A stretch of DNA of 64,000 bases from Uliginosibacterium sp. 31-16 (GTDB lineage: Bacteria > Pseudomonadota > Gammaproteobacteria > Burkholderiales > Rhodocyclaceae): positions 1 through 64,000 of the forward strand of contig NZ_JAVALZ010000005.1 of NCBI RefSeq assembly GCF_030730865.1. Direction: 5' to 3'. Both the position numbers and the translations under genes were made by a program. How positions within the stretch are numbered: the first letter of the stretch is position 1; every line of letters starts with the position of its first letter. A model generated the notes under the pieces. It was given only the letters and a program-made list of their open reading frames with translations, had not been told where the DNA came from and ran no database searches. Positions 9,097 to 18,696 of the stretch are shown piece by piece.

Positions 9097-9848
9097 CGTT
9101 TGCCGACTGCCAGCTTGCGCTCCAGCGCAGCGGCGAATTGAGTGAAGGTTGTGGTGAGCAGCAGGTAGATCACTGCGACGGTGATGAATACCGGCACCGG
9201 CTGGAAGCTTTCTGCCTGCACCCGCGAGCTGGCCATGGACAGCTCGACCACGCCAATCGCATAAGCCAGTGAGGAGTCCTTGAGCAGCGCAACCATGTTG
9301 TTGGCCAGTGGCGGCAGCGAAATGCGTACGGCCTGTGGCAGGACGATGTCCCAGAAGGTGTAGAGCGAGCTCAGGCCCAGCGAGCGGGCGGCTTCAACCT
9401 GGCCAAGCGGCACGGCGTTGATGCCGGCGCGGATCACCTCGGCGTTGTAGGCTCCGACGTTCAGCGAGAGTGCTATGACAGCTGTCCAGAACTCCGACAG
9501 GCGCAATTGCGGAACCATTGCCGGCAGCGCCAGAAAGAAGAACAGGATCTGCAGCAGCAGCGGAGTACCGCGGACAACCCATACATACAGGTCTGCCAGC
9601 CAGCGCATGGGGGGCAGATGCGAGCGTTTGCCCAGCGCGGCGAGCACGCCGAGGATCAGGCCGAACACGCTGGCCCACAGGGTGAGTTCGATGGTAGTCA
9701 GGGCGCCGTCGGAAAACTGCTGGGCTGCCGGGCCGATGGGGGCCGGCAGGGCTGCCAGCGGCAGGGCCATCAGCCACAGAATCAGGCCCAGACCAAGTAC
9801 CGAGCCGACGAGGATCAGCGCGTCGCGATCTTTGAGTTTATGGATCAT
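9093..9848 (-). CDS. Polar amino-acid ABC transporter permease
   Basis: The 251-residue inner membrane protein has several transmembrane segments (first near residues 12-30). It carries the HisM/GlnP-type coupling motif around [29 protein letters not shown]. Only one permease gene is present, so the channel would be a homodimer. It lies 64 bases after the binding-protein gene and overlaps the ATPase gene. Confidence 0.93.
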   Translation of the reverse strand: MIHKLKDRDALILVGSVLGLGLILWLMALPLAALPAPIGPAAQQFSDGALTTIELTLWASVFGLILGVLAALGKRSHLPPMRWLADLYVWVVRGTPLLLQILFFFLALPAMVPQLRLSEFWTAVIALSLNVGAYNAEVIRAGINAVPLGQVEAARSLGLSSLYTFWDIVLPQAVRISLPPLANNMVALLKDSSLAYAIGVVELSMASSRVQAESFQPVPVFITVAVIYLLLTTTFTQFAAALERKLAVGKR

Positions 9849-9912
9849 GTGTTCAACAAGTCGGCGGGCAGCGCCAGGCTGCCCGCTGTTTCAGCAAGGA
9901 GTTCGTTCCGGC

Positions 9913-10680
9913 TCAGTTGGAGCAGGAAATATCTTCCTGGAAGTACTTCTCGGAAATGGCTTTGAGGGTTCCGTCTGCCTTGATGGCAGCCAAGCCCTTG
10001 TTGAGCTGCTCACGCAGTTCCTGATTGCCCTTGCGCAGGATCATGGCGTCGCGTTCGACAAACACCATCTCGCCGGCCTTGAGGCCTTCGGAGGCATTCT
10101 TGGCCAGAGCGGCCTTGGCGACGAAACGGTCGGTGATCCAGGCGTCAACACGGCTGCCCAGCAGGGCCTGCAGTGCGTCGGTATCCTTCGGATAGGTTTT
10201 CACTTCCTTGGCGCCGCTGACCTTTTTGGCGGCGTCGGCATACGTGGTGGCCAGTTGTACACCGAGCACCTTGCCACTCAGTTCCGCAGCCTTGAGTGGT
10301 CCGCCTGTCTTGGCAATGATCTGGCCGCCCGAGCAGTAGTGAGGAGTGGTGAAGTCCACCGATTTCTGACGCTCTTCCGTGATGCCGTGGCTGGCAATGG
10401 CGACGTCGAAACGATCCTGACGGATGCTGGCGATCAGTGCGTCAAAGGCCAGCGCACGCCATTCAACCTGCAGGCCGAGTTTCTTGGCGACGGCTTCCAT
10501 CACGTCGATTTCATAACCGGTGAGCTTGGCGCCATGGAAATAGTTGAACGGAGGATAGGCGCCTTCGCTTGCTGCGACGATGGTGCCGGACTGCTTGATG
10601 CTTGCCCAGTCACGAGCCTGAACGGTTGTGGCGGCACAGACGAGGCCGATGGCTAACGCGAGAGTGTGAATGGCACGCAT
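9913..10680 (-). CDS. Periplasmic polar amino-acid binding protein
   Basis: The 255-residue type II periplasmic binding protein has a signal peptide (cleavage after VQA). Its two-lobed family motifs include GTIVAASEGAYPPFNY, GYEIDVMEAVAKKLG and FDALIASIRQDRFDVAIASHGIT. Two cysteines near the C-terminus and one mid-protein are visible. The start at 10680 has GGAGAAG upstream; longer frames are unsupported. It is the first gene of a four-gene minus-strand unit (binding protein, permease, ATPase, porin). Confidence 0.93.
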   Translation of the reverse strand: MRAIHTLALAIGLVCAATTVQARDWASIKQSGTIVAASEGAYPPFNYFHGAKLTGYEIDVMEAVAKKLGLQVEWRALAFDALIASIRQDRFDVAIASHGITEERQKSVDFTTPHYCSGGQIIAKTGGPLKAAELSGKVLGVQLATTYADAAKKVSGAKEVKTYPKDTDALQALLGSRVDAWITDRFVAKAALAKNASEGLKAGEMVFVERDAMILRKGNQELREQLNKGLAAIKADGTLKAISEKYFQEDISCSN

Positions 10681-10888
10681 TGGGTCGCTTCTCCGAAAAA
10701 GGTAAGAAATGCAAACTAAAGCAGGTACGCCATGGTATGGAAAACGCACAGCACTGTCCACGCGCAAACCTACCGCTTTGGTTTAATTTCGGGTATTCGG
10801 GAAAACGAATGAGCACCAGTGGCCGCAAGGCCTGCGTACTTCCCAAGGGCTCGCGAGATGCGCCCCCGGGATATGTGTCTGTGACGAA

Positions 10889-11035
10889 CTATTGTCCGTG
10901 GTAGGCGAACAGCGCTATGGCTGCAACGGCGTAGGGGATCAGCGTGCAGGTGAGCGCGAAAAGTACTTCGCATGCCCGGGTGGACAGATGTAGACGAGGC
11001 TGTGCCGGAATCTGGGTGTGAAGAGCGAGTTTCAT
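10889..11035 (-). CDS. Small 48-residue single-span membrane protein
   Basis: The product is a short soluble N-terminus with Arg residues, then one hydrophobic helix covering most of residues 27-45 and a HGQ tail. An AAGGAAA ribosome-binding site lies 7-8 bases before the ATG at 11035. It resembles no named family I recognise. It lies upstream of the ABC operon on the same strand, with a 208-base gap, and diverges from the LysR gene. Confidence 0.5.
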   Translation of the reverse strand: MKLALHTQIPAQPRLHLSTRACEVLFALTCTLIPYAVAAIALFAYHGQ

Positions 11036-11350
11036 GATGATTTCCTTGCTGAGGGGCGTGGTTCGCCGATGCGCAGCGTGCTGCACGGCATTGCGGACGC
11101 CCTGGGAGTGATTGGATTCAGTGCGAGGGACGGTGACGCGATGGCTCGGGGCACATCGCTGCATCGCGGAATGACAATTCGCGGCGAATCGAGGCAAGGA
11201 AACTGTGGACTGCCATCAGGCGCCTTGCGCTTACCCCGCAGGAAGTGCGGTTGGACATGGGGTCACCTCAGTGTTGTGAAGCTATGTGCTTGAACTATAG
11301 GCGTGCTTCTGGTCGAATAGGGCTAATTCATTGTTCGGAAATACAAGACA
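11036..11350. other. Divergent intergenic region before the LysR gene
   Basis: This 315-base region between the small membrane protein and the LysR-type gene should hold both promoters. I see AT-richer stretches near 11290-11345 but no convincing palindrome or repeat. Confidence 0.4.
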
Positions 11351-12271
11351 ATGCCGGCTCTTCAAAACTACTCCGAGTTGCAGACTTTTCTTGCTGCGGC
11401 TGAACTGGGTTCGTTTTCTCTGGCGGCCAAGCGCCTGGGGCTGGCGCGGTCGACGGTGAGTGCGCAGATCCAGTCGCTGGAGCGGGTTCTGGGCTTGCCC
11501 CTGTTTCACCGCACGACACGCCATGTGTCGTTGACGGCCGAAGGAGAGCGCTACGCTGAACGCGCAGCGGTGCTGGTCAGCGGGCTGGAGGAGTTGAACG
11601 CCGAGTTCTCGCAGCGCGCCGGGCGGGTGGCGGGCCATCTGCATGTACAAATGACCGAGTCGATTGCCAATACGCTGGTGCTGCCGCGCATGGCCGAGTT
11701 TCTGCGCGCCTATCCCGATCTGGCCTTGCGCATCTCGCTGTCGGAGCGGGCGCCGGACCTGGCTGAAGAGGGGATTGATGTTGCCTTGCGTCTGTCGGAC
11801 AACAAGGACTCCGCGTACCGCTACAAGCGCTTCGGACAGGTCAGTTTCGTGATGGCGGCGAGCCCGGCCTATCTGGCCCGGTTTGGCGTGCCGCGCCACC
11901 CGAATGATCTGCTGCGGCACCAGACGATTGATTTTTTTGATGCTGATGCCGGACGGGCAATTGATTATGTGCTGGTCAAGGGGCGCGAGAAGATCACGGT
12001 TACGGCAGACGGTGATCTGGCCGTCGACAATGCCCGTGCCGGCTTGACCTGTGCGTTGGCCGGGCTGGGTATTTACGAGGATTTCGATTTCCTGCTGCGC
12101 CCGCATTTGCAGGAAGGCAAGCTGCTGCGGGTGTTGCCTGACTGGAAGCGCCCTGGTCCGGCGGTGCTCGCGCTGTATCCGAGCGGGCGACAGAATTCGG
12201 CCCCGGTGCGGGCTTTTCTGCGCTTTCTGGATGGTGTGCTGGGGCCCGCGCTGAAGCCGGCCCGTGAGTAG
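11351..12271 (+). CDS. LysR-family transcriptional regulator
   Basis: The 306-residue protein has an N-terminal winged helix-turn-helix (residues about 5-64, with SFSLAAKRLGLARSTVSAQIQSLERVLGLPLFHRTTR). A LysR substrate-binding domain of the CrgA/DmlR-like subgroup follows. The inducer is unknown. It is divergent from a small membrane protein and about 670 bases from the ABC operon, so control of that operon is possible but unproven. Confidence 0.92.
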   Translation: MPALQNYSELQTFLAAAELGSFSLAAKRLGLARSTVSAQIQSLERVLGLPLFHRTTRHVSLTAEGERYAERAAVLVSGLEELNAEFSQRAGRVAGHLHVQMTESIANTLVLPRMAEFLRAYPDLALRISLSERAPDLAEEGIDVALRLSDNKDSAYRYKRFGQVSFVMAASPAYLARFGVPRHPNDLLRHQTIDFFDADAGRAIDYVLVKGREKITVTADGDLAVDNARAGLTCALAGLGIYEDFDFLLRPHLQEGKLLRVLPDWKRPGPAVLALYPSGRQNSAPVRAFLRFLDGVLGPALKPARE

Positions 12272-12390
12272 CTTGTCGCGAGCGGGCATCGCTCTGACGG
12301 GTTTTTGCTTGCGATCGGCGCGGAATGCTTGAATTTTCGCTGGAATGCGGCATTGTTCCGGAAGATTCTTTTTAGCAGACGCGCCACCGC

Positions 12391-14991
12391 ATGCCGGTTA
12401 CTTCACTGCGTTCCATCTTCATCGTGCTGGCCATGGCTGCCTTCATCCTGCTCGGCCTGGGCGGAATGATTGCGTGGACGGGCATGCGAACCGACGTGGA
12501 TGCGATGAACCAGCGTTCGGTTCCGGCCTTGCTGGCGGTCAGCGACATCAGCGCGAGCTACAAGGAGGTCCGCTCCCTGTTGCTGGCCATGTCCGTTGAA
12601 AAGGATGAGCGCTTGCGCGACATTCTGGGGGAACGGGTGGCCAGCCATGTCGGACGCCTGTCGGTGGCGGTCAGCGGCCTGCGTGGGCTGGGAATGGACT
12701 CCGCCTCGCTCGAAGAAGTGTCGGGAGCGTTTTTCGGTGCGGTGAACGAAGTCGCGCGGACCGCCAGACAAGGCCGTCGCGATGAGGCGGTGGCACTGAT
12801 CTACTCGTCGGTGATCCCGGCGGAACAGAACATGGCTGCATATGTCGACGGCATCCGCCGGGAACTGCTGGCTCAGCAGAAGGCTCTGGATGAAAGCCTC
12901 AGCTATGGCGGCCTGACCCTGTTTGCCTATTGCCTGATCGGTATCGCTCTGGGGCTGGCCTTGCGCCAGATCGCCCTGCCGTCGGTGTCTGCCCTGATGC
13001 CTCCCGGAGAAGAGGTGCTGGTGTCGCGTGAAATCGCGCTGATGATGCACTCTTATACAGGCAGCGTGATCCTGGCCTCACTGGTGACGTCTGCTGCGCT
13101 GGTCGCGGTATTTCTCGGCCACCCCAATCGCTTGATGCTGTATTACTGGTGGGCGGTGGCGCTGGGGGTGCTGGCGACCCGGACGGCCGGCTACCTGCGC
13201 TGGTTCCGGGTGCGTGAAACCAGTTTTGATGGACGGACGGCAATCCGCAATTTCGGTGCGGGTAGTGTCGCATCGGCGGTGACCTGGGCGGTGTTCCCCT
13301 TCCTGTTCTTTGCCGAGGCGACTCAGGTGCAGCGGATGGCCATGGCTTTTGTCTATGCAGCGATGGCAGGGGCCGGCAGCGCGGTGCTGTCACCGTCGCG
13401 GCGGGTTTCGCTGGTGTATCTGTGCCTGCTTTTATTGCCCCAGGTGGGGTTCTTCGCGCTTGCGGGGTCGCGCATTGATCTGACGGTAGCGGTGATGTGC
13501 GCAGGTATGCTGGGCTTGCTGGTTTACTCAAGCAGCAGTGCGCGGCGGATTACCCTCTCGGCCCTGCTGCTGAGCCGTGAAAACAAGCGTCTGGCCGAAG
13601 AGTCGGTGACGCGTCAGCTGGAGCTGGAGAATCTCAACACCTCTCTGGAAGATCGCGTGCATGAGCGGACCATCATGCTCGAACTGGAAGTGGATGCGCG
13701 GGAAGCCTATGCCTTGCAACTCAAGGATCTGGCGCTGCATGACCCGCTGACGGGCCTGCTCAACCGGCGTGCGCTGGCCGAGCAGATGGACGAGATCCTC
13801 GCCTGCGCTGCCGGAGTGGGCATGGGCGTGCAGGTGCTGTTCATTGATCTGGACCGTTTCAAGGAGGTCAATGATGTGCAGGGGCATTTCATTGGCGACC
13901 AGGTGCTGATTGAAGTGGCCCAGCGTTTGCGCCGGGCTCTGCCCGAACCTGCGCTGGTGGCGCGCTGGGGAGGCGACGAATTCGTGGCGGTGGTGCCGGT
14001 GGTGGCGGGGCGCAATCTGGTGCCTGCGATCCGCAGCAGTCTGGCTGATCCGATCCGGGTACGTGACAACGAAGTGCGCATTGACGCGAGCATCGGCATT
14101 TCCCTTTCTCCCGAGCAAGGGCGGGACGTAGACGCACTGGTGCGCCAGGCGGATGTGGCGATGTATCAGGCCAAGCTGAAAGGCCGTTCGGGCGCGCAGA
14201 TCTACGATACGGCGATGGGTGACCAGCTGCGGCGGCTGCATGAACTGGGGCAGGCCCTGCGTGAAGCGCTGGAGCGCGATGCGTTGAACGTGGTGTTCCA
14301 GCCCATCGTGCCGCAGGTTCCGGGGCTGACTCCGAAGATGGAGGCGCTGCTGCGCTGGCAGCACCCGGTGCGTGGCGCGGTGTCCCCGCGGGAGTTCATT
14401 GCGATTGCCGAAGATGCCGGTCTGATCGGCAAGCTTGGCCGCTGGGTTCTGGTGCACTCCTGCCGCGAAGCGCTGGCATGGGATGATGCCACCGTGATTT
14501 CCGTGAATGTTTCGGCTCTGCAGGTCATGTCAGGCGAGCTGCTGGAGGATGTGCGGGCCGCCCTGCAGGAAACCGGCTTGCCGGCAGAGCGGCTGGAACT
14601 GGAGCTGACCGAGAGCGTGTTTGTCCACGATATCGGAGCGATCGCCCGGGTGCTGGGCAGTCTGCGCGAGATGGGTGTGCATATCGCGATTGATGATTTC
14701 GGGACGGGCTATTCCTCGCTGTCCTACCTCAATCGCCTGCCTATCGACACGATCAAGATCGACCGCAGCTTTGTGCTGGCAGCCGATCATGATGGCGATC
14801 AGATGCTGCGCGCCATCTTGGGCATGGCCCGGGGTTTCGGGTGCCGGGTGGTGGCCGAAGGGGTGGAAAGCACGGCGCAGCTGGAGATGCTGCGCCGCCT
14901 GGGCACTGATTACATTCAGGGAGACAGTCTCAGCGCGCCCTTGCTGCCTGCCGCAGCCAGAGCCTGGACGCAGCAGACTGTTGCCGTGTGA
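12391..14991 (+). CDS. Membrane-bound GGDEF-EAL cyclic-di-GMP enzyme
   Basis: This 866-residue protein starts with a transmembrane helix and a four-helix-bundle periplasmic sensor of chemoreceptor type (residues about 30-165). A second transmembrane helix, a block of further hydrophobic segments (about 225-385), a coiled coil, and then GGDEF and EAL domains follow. The GGDEF site is intact (RWGGDEF near residue 528) and no RxxD inhibitory site is visible before it. The EAL domain retains EALLRWQHP and DDFGTGYSSLSYL. Both cyclase and phosphodiesterase activity are therefore possible. The PilZ protein at 24142-24579 is a candidate receptor. Confidence 0.93.
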   Translation: MPVTSLRSIFIVLAMAAFILLGLGGMIAWTGMRTDVDAMNQRSVPALLAVSDISASYKEVRSLLLAMSVEKDERLRDILGERVASHVGRLSVAVSGLRGLGMDSASLEEVSGAFFGAVNEVARTARQGRRDEAVALIYSSVIPAEQNMAAYVDGIRRELLAQQKALDESLSYGGLTLFAYCLIGIALGLALRQIALPSVSALMPPGEEVLVSREIALMMHSYTGSVILASLVTSAALVAVFLGHPNRLMLYYWWAVALGVLATRTAGYLRWFRVRETSFDGRTAIRNFGAGSVASAVTWAVFPFLFFAEATQVQRMAMAFVYAAMAGAGSAVLSPSRRVSLVYLCLLLLPQVGFFALAGSRIDLTVAVMCAGMLGLLVYSSSSARRITLSALLLSRENKRLAEESVTRQLELENLNTSLEDRVHERTIMLELEVDAREAYALQLKDLALHDPLTGLLNRRALAEQMDEILACAAGVGMGVQVLFIDLDRFKEVNDVQGHFIGDQVLIEVAQRLRRALPEPALVARWGGDEFVAVVPVVAGRNLVPAIRSSLADPIRVRDNEVRIDASIGISLSPEQGRDVDALVRQADVAMYQAKLKGRSGAQIYDTAMGDQLRRLHELGQALREALERDALNVVFQPIVPQVPGLTPKMEALLRWQHPVRGAVSPREFIAIAEDAGLIGKLGRWVLVHSCREALAWDDATVISVNVSALQVMSGELLEDVRAALQETGLPAERLELELTESVFVHDIGAIARVLGSLREMGVHIAIDDFGTGYSSLSYLNRLPIDTIKIDRSFVLAADHDGDQMLRAILGMARGFGCRVVAEGVESTAQLEMLRRLGTDYIQGDSLSAPLLPAAARAWTQQTVAV

Positions 14992-15097
14992 AGCCGCATG
15001 GGGCGGGCGTCTCCAGTATGGCGTGCTGGAGATCCTCATCTGTGCTGGCTGTCCGGGGTGGTATGCTGGAGAAGTCCGTCCGGAGCCGCTTTGCGGG
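14988..15097. repeat. Dispersed palindromic repeat, family 1 (copy 4)
   Basis: Units begin GTGAAGCCGCATGGGGCGGG with CGTCTCCAG, and GGAGAAGTCCGTCCGGAGCC follows. The copy occupies the gap between the convergent GGDEF/EAL and lipoprotein genes, next to both stops. Confidence 0.65.
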
Positions 15098-15346
15098 TTA
15101 TAGTCCGTCTGCGCTGGTGGCGACCGCCGCATCGGCGGCGAAGCTCACCGAGATGTAGCGCCGGGCGTCGCCCCAGGTGCATTTCTTCATCATCAGGATT
15201 TCCGAACACTGCGTGGGCTGGCCGAGCACGGCCTGCACCTCGGCCATGCTCATGCCGGTGTGCAGCTTGGCGTAGTTGTCGGCGGTCACTGCGCTGCAGG
15301 CCGTGAGCAGGATGGCCAGCAGACCGGTGATGATAGGTTTGCGCAT
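15098..15346 (-). CDS. Small SmpA/BamE-like lipoprotein
   Basis: The 82-residue protein has a lipobox LTAC (Cys17). Its mature part carries YAKLHTGMSMAEVQAVLGQP followed by two cysteines and a TWGDARRYISVSF strand, the shortened SmpA/OmlA-like pattern. GAGAGGAA precedes the ATG. The start lies 12 bases downstream of the pepN stop, so it is likely co-transcribed with pepN. The role is unknown. Confidence 0.75.
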   Translation of the reverse strand: MRKPIITGLLAILLTACSAVTADNYAKLHTGMSMAEVQAVLGQPTQCSEILMMKKCTWGDARRYISVSFAADAAVATSADGL

Positions 15347-15358
15347 CGTGGGTTCCTC

Positions 15359-18040
15359 TCAACTCAAAGCTTTGCCGACAACTTCGGCGACATCGCTGGA
15401 CAGCCCTTCTTGCGCATGGATGCGTTCGAGCTGGGTACGGGCCTGGACCTGACGGGTACTGTCGAACTTCTTCCAGCGATCGAAGCAGCGCGCGATGCGC
15501 GAAGCGACCTGCGGGTTGAGCGGGTCGAGCTGCAGGATCACGTCGGCAGCCAGCTTGTAGCCCGAGCCGTCGGCGGCGTGGAAATGTTTCGGGTTGGCTG
15601 CGCAGAATGCGCGCACCAGCGCATACACCTTGTTCGGGTTGCGGATGTCGAAGGCCTCGTGAGTCATCAGGGCGCGCACATCGGCCGTGGTGCCGGGCAG
15701 GCGCGAAGTGGCCTGCACCTGCAGCCATTTGTCGACAACCAGTGCTTCGTCGCGCCAGCGGGTGTAAAAGCTGTCGAGCAAGGCATGACGGGCCGGAATG
15801 TCGAAGTTGGCCACCGCCCCCAGCGCGGCAATGCTGTCGGTCATGTTGCCGGCGGTCTCGAAATGGCCGATCACCAGCGCTTGTGCGCCCGGTTCATCAA
15901 GCTCGGCCAGGTAGCCGAGACAGGCATTGCGCAGCGCGCGCTTGCCGGATTGCACACCTTCAGGCGAGTACGGAGCGTCCTCCTTCAATTCGAGGTAGGC
16001 CGAGAGGAAGGCCTCGCGCAGCTCGCGCGCCAGATGACGGCGCAGACCGAGACGGGCGGCGTGGATGGCGTCCGGATCGACGACTTCCATTTGCTCGGCC
16101 AGCACATTCTCGGAGGGCTGCATCAGGGCTTCCGCCACCAGTGCGGGGTCGCCTCCGTCAACAAACGCTGCGCCCAGCAGGCGTGCCATGGCCAGCACGT
16201 AGTCCTGCGGAATCCAGTCGGCGCTTTCTCCACGGCCTTGCTGGAATGCCGCCGTCCCGGCGAGCAGGATGTCGGTAGCCAGACGCTGACCGGCCTCCCA
16301 GCGATTCACCGCGTCGCGGTCGTGCGCCATCAGGTGTGTCAGCTGGGCGGTGGTGTAGGGATAGTCCAGGATTACGGGGGCCGAGAAACCGCGCAGCAGC
16401 GAGGGGACCGGCTCTGCTGCGATGTTTTCAAAAACGAAGACCTGTTTCGCTTCACGTAGCTGCAGCGTGCGCTGGGTTCCTGCTGGTGAAGCTTCTCCGG
16501 TCAGTTGCAACGGCAGTTCGCCGCCATCCGCGTCAATCAGGCCAAGCACGATGGGCAGGTGGTAAGGCCCGCGCGGCAACTCCAGACCATCCTGCGCCAT
16601 CCGGGTTTCGTAAGGTGTGGGGGCGAACTGTTGTTCCACCTCCAGGGTATAGCGGTTAGTGGTGGCATCAAACTGGCTGCGCACGATCAGGCGCGGGGTG
16701 CCGGCCTGGCTGTACCAGCGCTTGAACTGGGTCAGATCCAGACCCGAAGCGTCCTGCATGGCCGCCACGAAATCCTCGCAGGTCACGGCCTGGCCGTCGT
16801 GGCGGGCAAAGTAGAGATCCATGCCGTGACGGAAAGCATCCTTGCCGATCAGGGTGTGAATCATGCGGATCACTTCCGCGCCCTTTTCGTACACCGTGGC
16901 GGTGTAGAAATTGTTGATCTCGGCATAGCTCTCCGGACGGATCGGGTGGGCCATCGGGCCTGCGTCCTCGGGGAACTGTGCCGCCCGCAGGGTGCGTACT
17001 TCCTGGATGCGGGTGACGCCGGCGGAATGAACATCCATGCCGAACTGCTGATCGCGGAAGACCGTGAGACCTTCTTTCAGCGAGAGCTGGAACCAGTCGC
17101 GGCAGGTCACGCGGTTGCCGGTCCAGTTGTGGAAGTACTCGTGGGCGACTACACGGTCGATGTTCTGGTAGTCGGTGTCGGTGGCCGTGTCGGGGCGCGC
17201 GAGCACGTACTTGGTGTTGAAGATGTTGAGGCCCTTGTTCTCCATCGCCCCCATGTTGAAGTCGCCGACCGCGACGATCATGTAGTGGTCCAGATCCATC
17301 TCCAGACCGAAAACATCCTCGTCCCACTTCATGGATTTCTTCAGTGCGGCCATGGCGTGATCGCACTGATCAAGCTTGCCCGGCTCTACGTATACCGCGC
17401 AGCGGACGCGGTGGCCGGAAGTTGTGGTGTAGAAGTCTTCCAGCATCTCCAGCTTTGCCGCGACGCACGCGAAGAGATAGGCGGGTTTGGGGAAGGGATC
17501 GACCCAGCGGGCCCAGTGACGACCGTTCTCCTCATCGCCGCTGGCGACCGGATTGCCGTTGGCGAGCAGGACCGGAAAACTGGCCTTGTCGGCGTGCAGT
17601 GTGCAGCTGAACTTCGCCATGACGTCCGGACGGTCTGGATAGAAGGTGATGCGGCGGAAGCCTTGCGCCTCGCACTGGGTGAAATACCCGTCCTTCGAGC
17701 GGTACAGGCCGGAGAGCTGGGTGTTGTGATCCGGTTCGATGCGAACGACGGTGTCCAGCACGAAGGTATCTGGCACCTGAGGAATCGTGAGCAGATCGTC
17801 CTTCAGGCTGTATTCTCCGGGTTGCAACTCACGGCCATCCAGGCTCAGGGTTTCGAGTTGCAGATCCTCGCCGTTGAGCACCAGCGCGCCGCTCGTGTCT
17901 GCCGGATTGCGGCGCATGATCAGGCGGCTGGCGACGCGTGTGAAACCTGCGTGAATCGAGATGTCCAGCTCTGCCGTGTCCATGAAACAGGCGGGCGCGG
18001 TGTAATCCTTGAGATAGATGGTGGCAGGAGTGGTGTTCAT
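15359..18040 (-). CDS. pepN: Aminopeptidase N (M1 zinc metallopeptidase)
   Basis: The 893-residue protein releases N-terminal residues from peptides in the cytoplasm. The substrate-anchoring GAMENKGLNIFNT segment precedes the zinc site HEYFHNW, with the third ligand Glu in LKEGLTVFRDQQF. The C-terminal half has the long helical DUF3458/ARM-type domain of the bacterial PepN subgroup. Length is typical of E. coli PepN (about 870). The gene is divergent from the hemerythrin gene and shares a 179-base promoter region with it. Confidence 0.97.
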   Translation of the reverse strand: MNTTPATIYLKDYTAPACFMDTAELDISIHAGFTRVASRLIMRRNPADTSGALVLNGEDLQLETLSLDGRELQPGEYSLKDDLLTIPQVPDTFVLDTVVRIEPDHNTQLSGLYRSKDGYFTQCEAQGFRRITFYPDRPDVMAKFSCTLHADKASFPVLLANGNPVASGDEENGRHWARWVDPFPKPAYLFACVAAKLEMLEDFYTTTSGHRVRCAVYVEPGKLDQCDHAMAALKKSMKWDEDVFGLEMDLDHYMIVAVGDFNMGAMENKGLNIFNTKYVLARPDTATDTDYQNIDRVVAHEYFHNWTGNRVTCRDWFQLSLKEGLTVFRDQQFGMDVHSAGVTRIQEVRTLRAAQFPEDAGPMAHPIRPESYAEINNFYTATVYEKGAEVIRMIHTLIGKDAFRHGMDLYFARHDGQAVTCEDFVAAMQDASGLDLTQFKRWYSQAGTPRLIVRSQFDATTNRYTLEVEQQFAPTPYETRMAQDGLELPRGPYHLPIVLGLIDADGGELPLQLTGEASPAGTQRTLQLREAKQVFVFENIAAEPVPSLLRGFSAPVILDYPYTTAQLTHLMAHDRDAVNRWEAGQRLATDILLAGTAAFQQGRGESADWIPQDYVLAMARLLGAAFVDGGDPALVAEALMQPSENVLAEQMEVVDPDAIHAARLGLRRHLARELREAFLSAYLELKEDAPYSPEGVQSGKRALRNACLGYLAELDEPGAQALVIGHFETAGNMTDSIAALGAVANFDIPARHALLDSFYTRWRDEALVVDKWLQVQATSRLPGTTADVRALMTHEAFDIRNPNKVYALVRAFCAANPKHFHAADGSGYKLAADVILQLDPLNPQVASRIARCFDRWKKFDSTRQVQARTQLERIHAQEGLSSDVAEVVGKALS

Positions 18041-18109
18041 TTTTCAGGCTGCGTAAGGGACAGGAGAAGTGTAACCGAGCGGCCGGATGGGTGGTTCAGA
18101 GGATGTGCT

Positions 18110-18123
18110 TTGATCGGCATCAA
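18110..18123. promoter_or_regulatory. Anr/FNR-type box (TTGAT-N4-ATCAA)
   Basis: TTGATCGGCATCAA is an exact match to the classical FNR/Anr consensus. Activation geometry (site centred 41.5 before the start point) predicts transcription start near 18158, within the leader of the hemerythrin gene at 18220. It also lies 70 bases upstream of pepN on the other strand. Confidence 0.7.
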
Positions 18124-18219
18124 CGGCTAGTGGCGCGGGGTGTGCTTAGCTTCGCACACAACAAACAGACAGCGTCATGGCGTTGTCAGCCCTGTAGACA
18201 ATTTCGAGAGACAGAAACA

Positions 18220-18633
18220 GTGAGAAAACTTAGCCTTCGACTCAAGCATCTGGCGCAGGAGCATCAGGCTGTGATGCATTTCGTGTCCGCGATCCGTGAG
18301 GTTACGCCCGAGACCGAAGCCGATCTGCCGGAGATTGCCCAGCGCGTGCGTCGAGTCTTCGCCTCCGACCTGGAGCCGCATTTTGTCGAGGAAGAACGCT
18401 ATGCCTTGCCGATGCTGCGCGAAGCAGGTCATGCCGCCCTGGCTGACGAGGTCTTTGCCCAGCATGAAAAGATGCGGGCAATGGACAGGGCTCTCGATCA
18501 TCCGACCACCGCGATGCTGATTGAATTCGTGCATATGCTCGAGAAGCACGTGGAGCTCGAAGAAAACGAAGTTTGGGACGTGCTGGATGCGGCACTTGAG
18601 GCGGGTGATGCGGGGTTGTCCGCAAACGCCTGA
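18220..18633 (+). CDS. Hemerythrin-like diiron protein
   Basis: The 137-residue four-helix protein has ligand-type residues spread over the helices: HLAQEH, HFVEEE, FAQHEKM, and HMLEKHVELEENEVW. The layout fits the hemerythrin/HHE group that binds O2 or NO. The start is a GTG at 18220, after which the first helix follows directly. An exact Anr/FNR site about 100 bases upstream suggests oxygen-responsive expression. It ends at an intrinsic terminator. Confidence 0.85.
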   Translation: MRKLSLRLKHLAQEHQAVMHFVSAIREVTPETEADLPEIAQRVRRVFASDLEPHFVEEERYALPMLREAGHAALADEVFAQHEKMRAMDRALDHPTTAMLIEFVHMLEKHVELEENEVWDVLDAALEAGDAGLSANA

Positions 18634-18652
18634 ACTTCTCTGCGGCAACAGG

Positions 18653-18680
18653 AAAAGGGCGGCCAGCGGACCGCCCTTTT
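18653..18680. terminator. Intrinsic terminator between hemerythrin and kdgK
   Basis: AAAAGGGCGG and CCGCCCTTTT flank an 8-base loop. The U-tracts work in both directions for the convergent genes. Confidence 0.9.
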
Positions 18681-18696
18681 GCATGCCCGCGCGGAG

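Noticed and set aside
16505-18130. 541-codon plus-strand open frame
   Set aside because: It is antisense to pepN and shows no family features.
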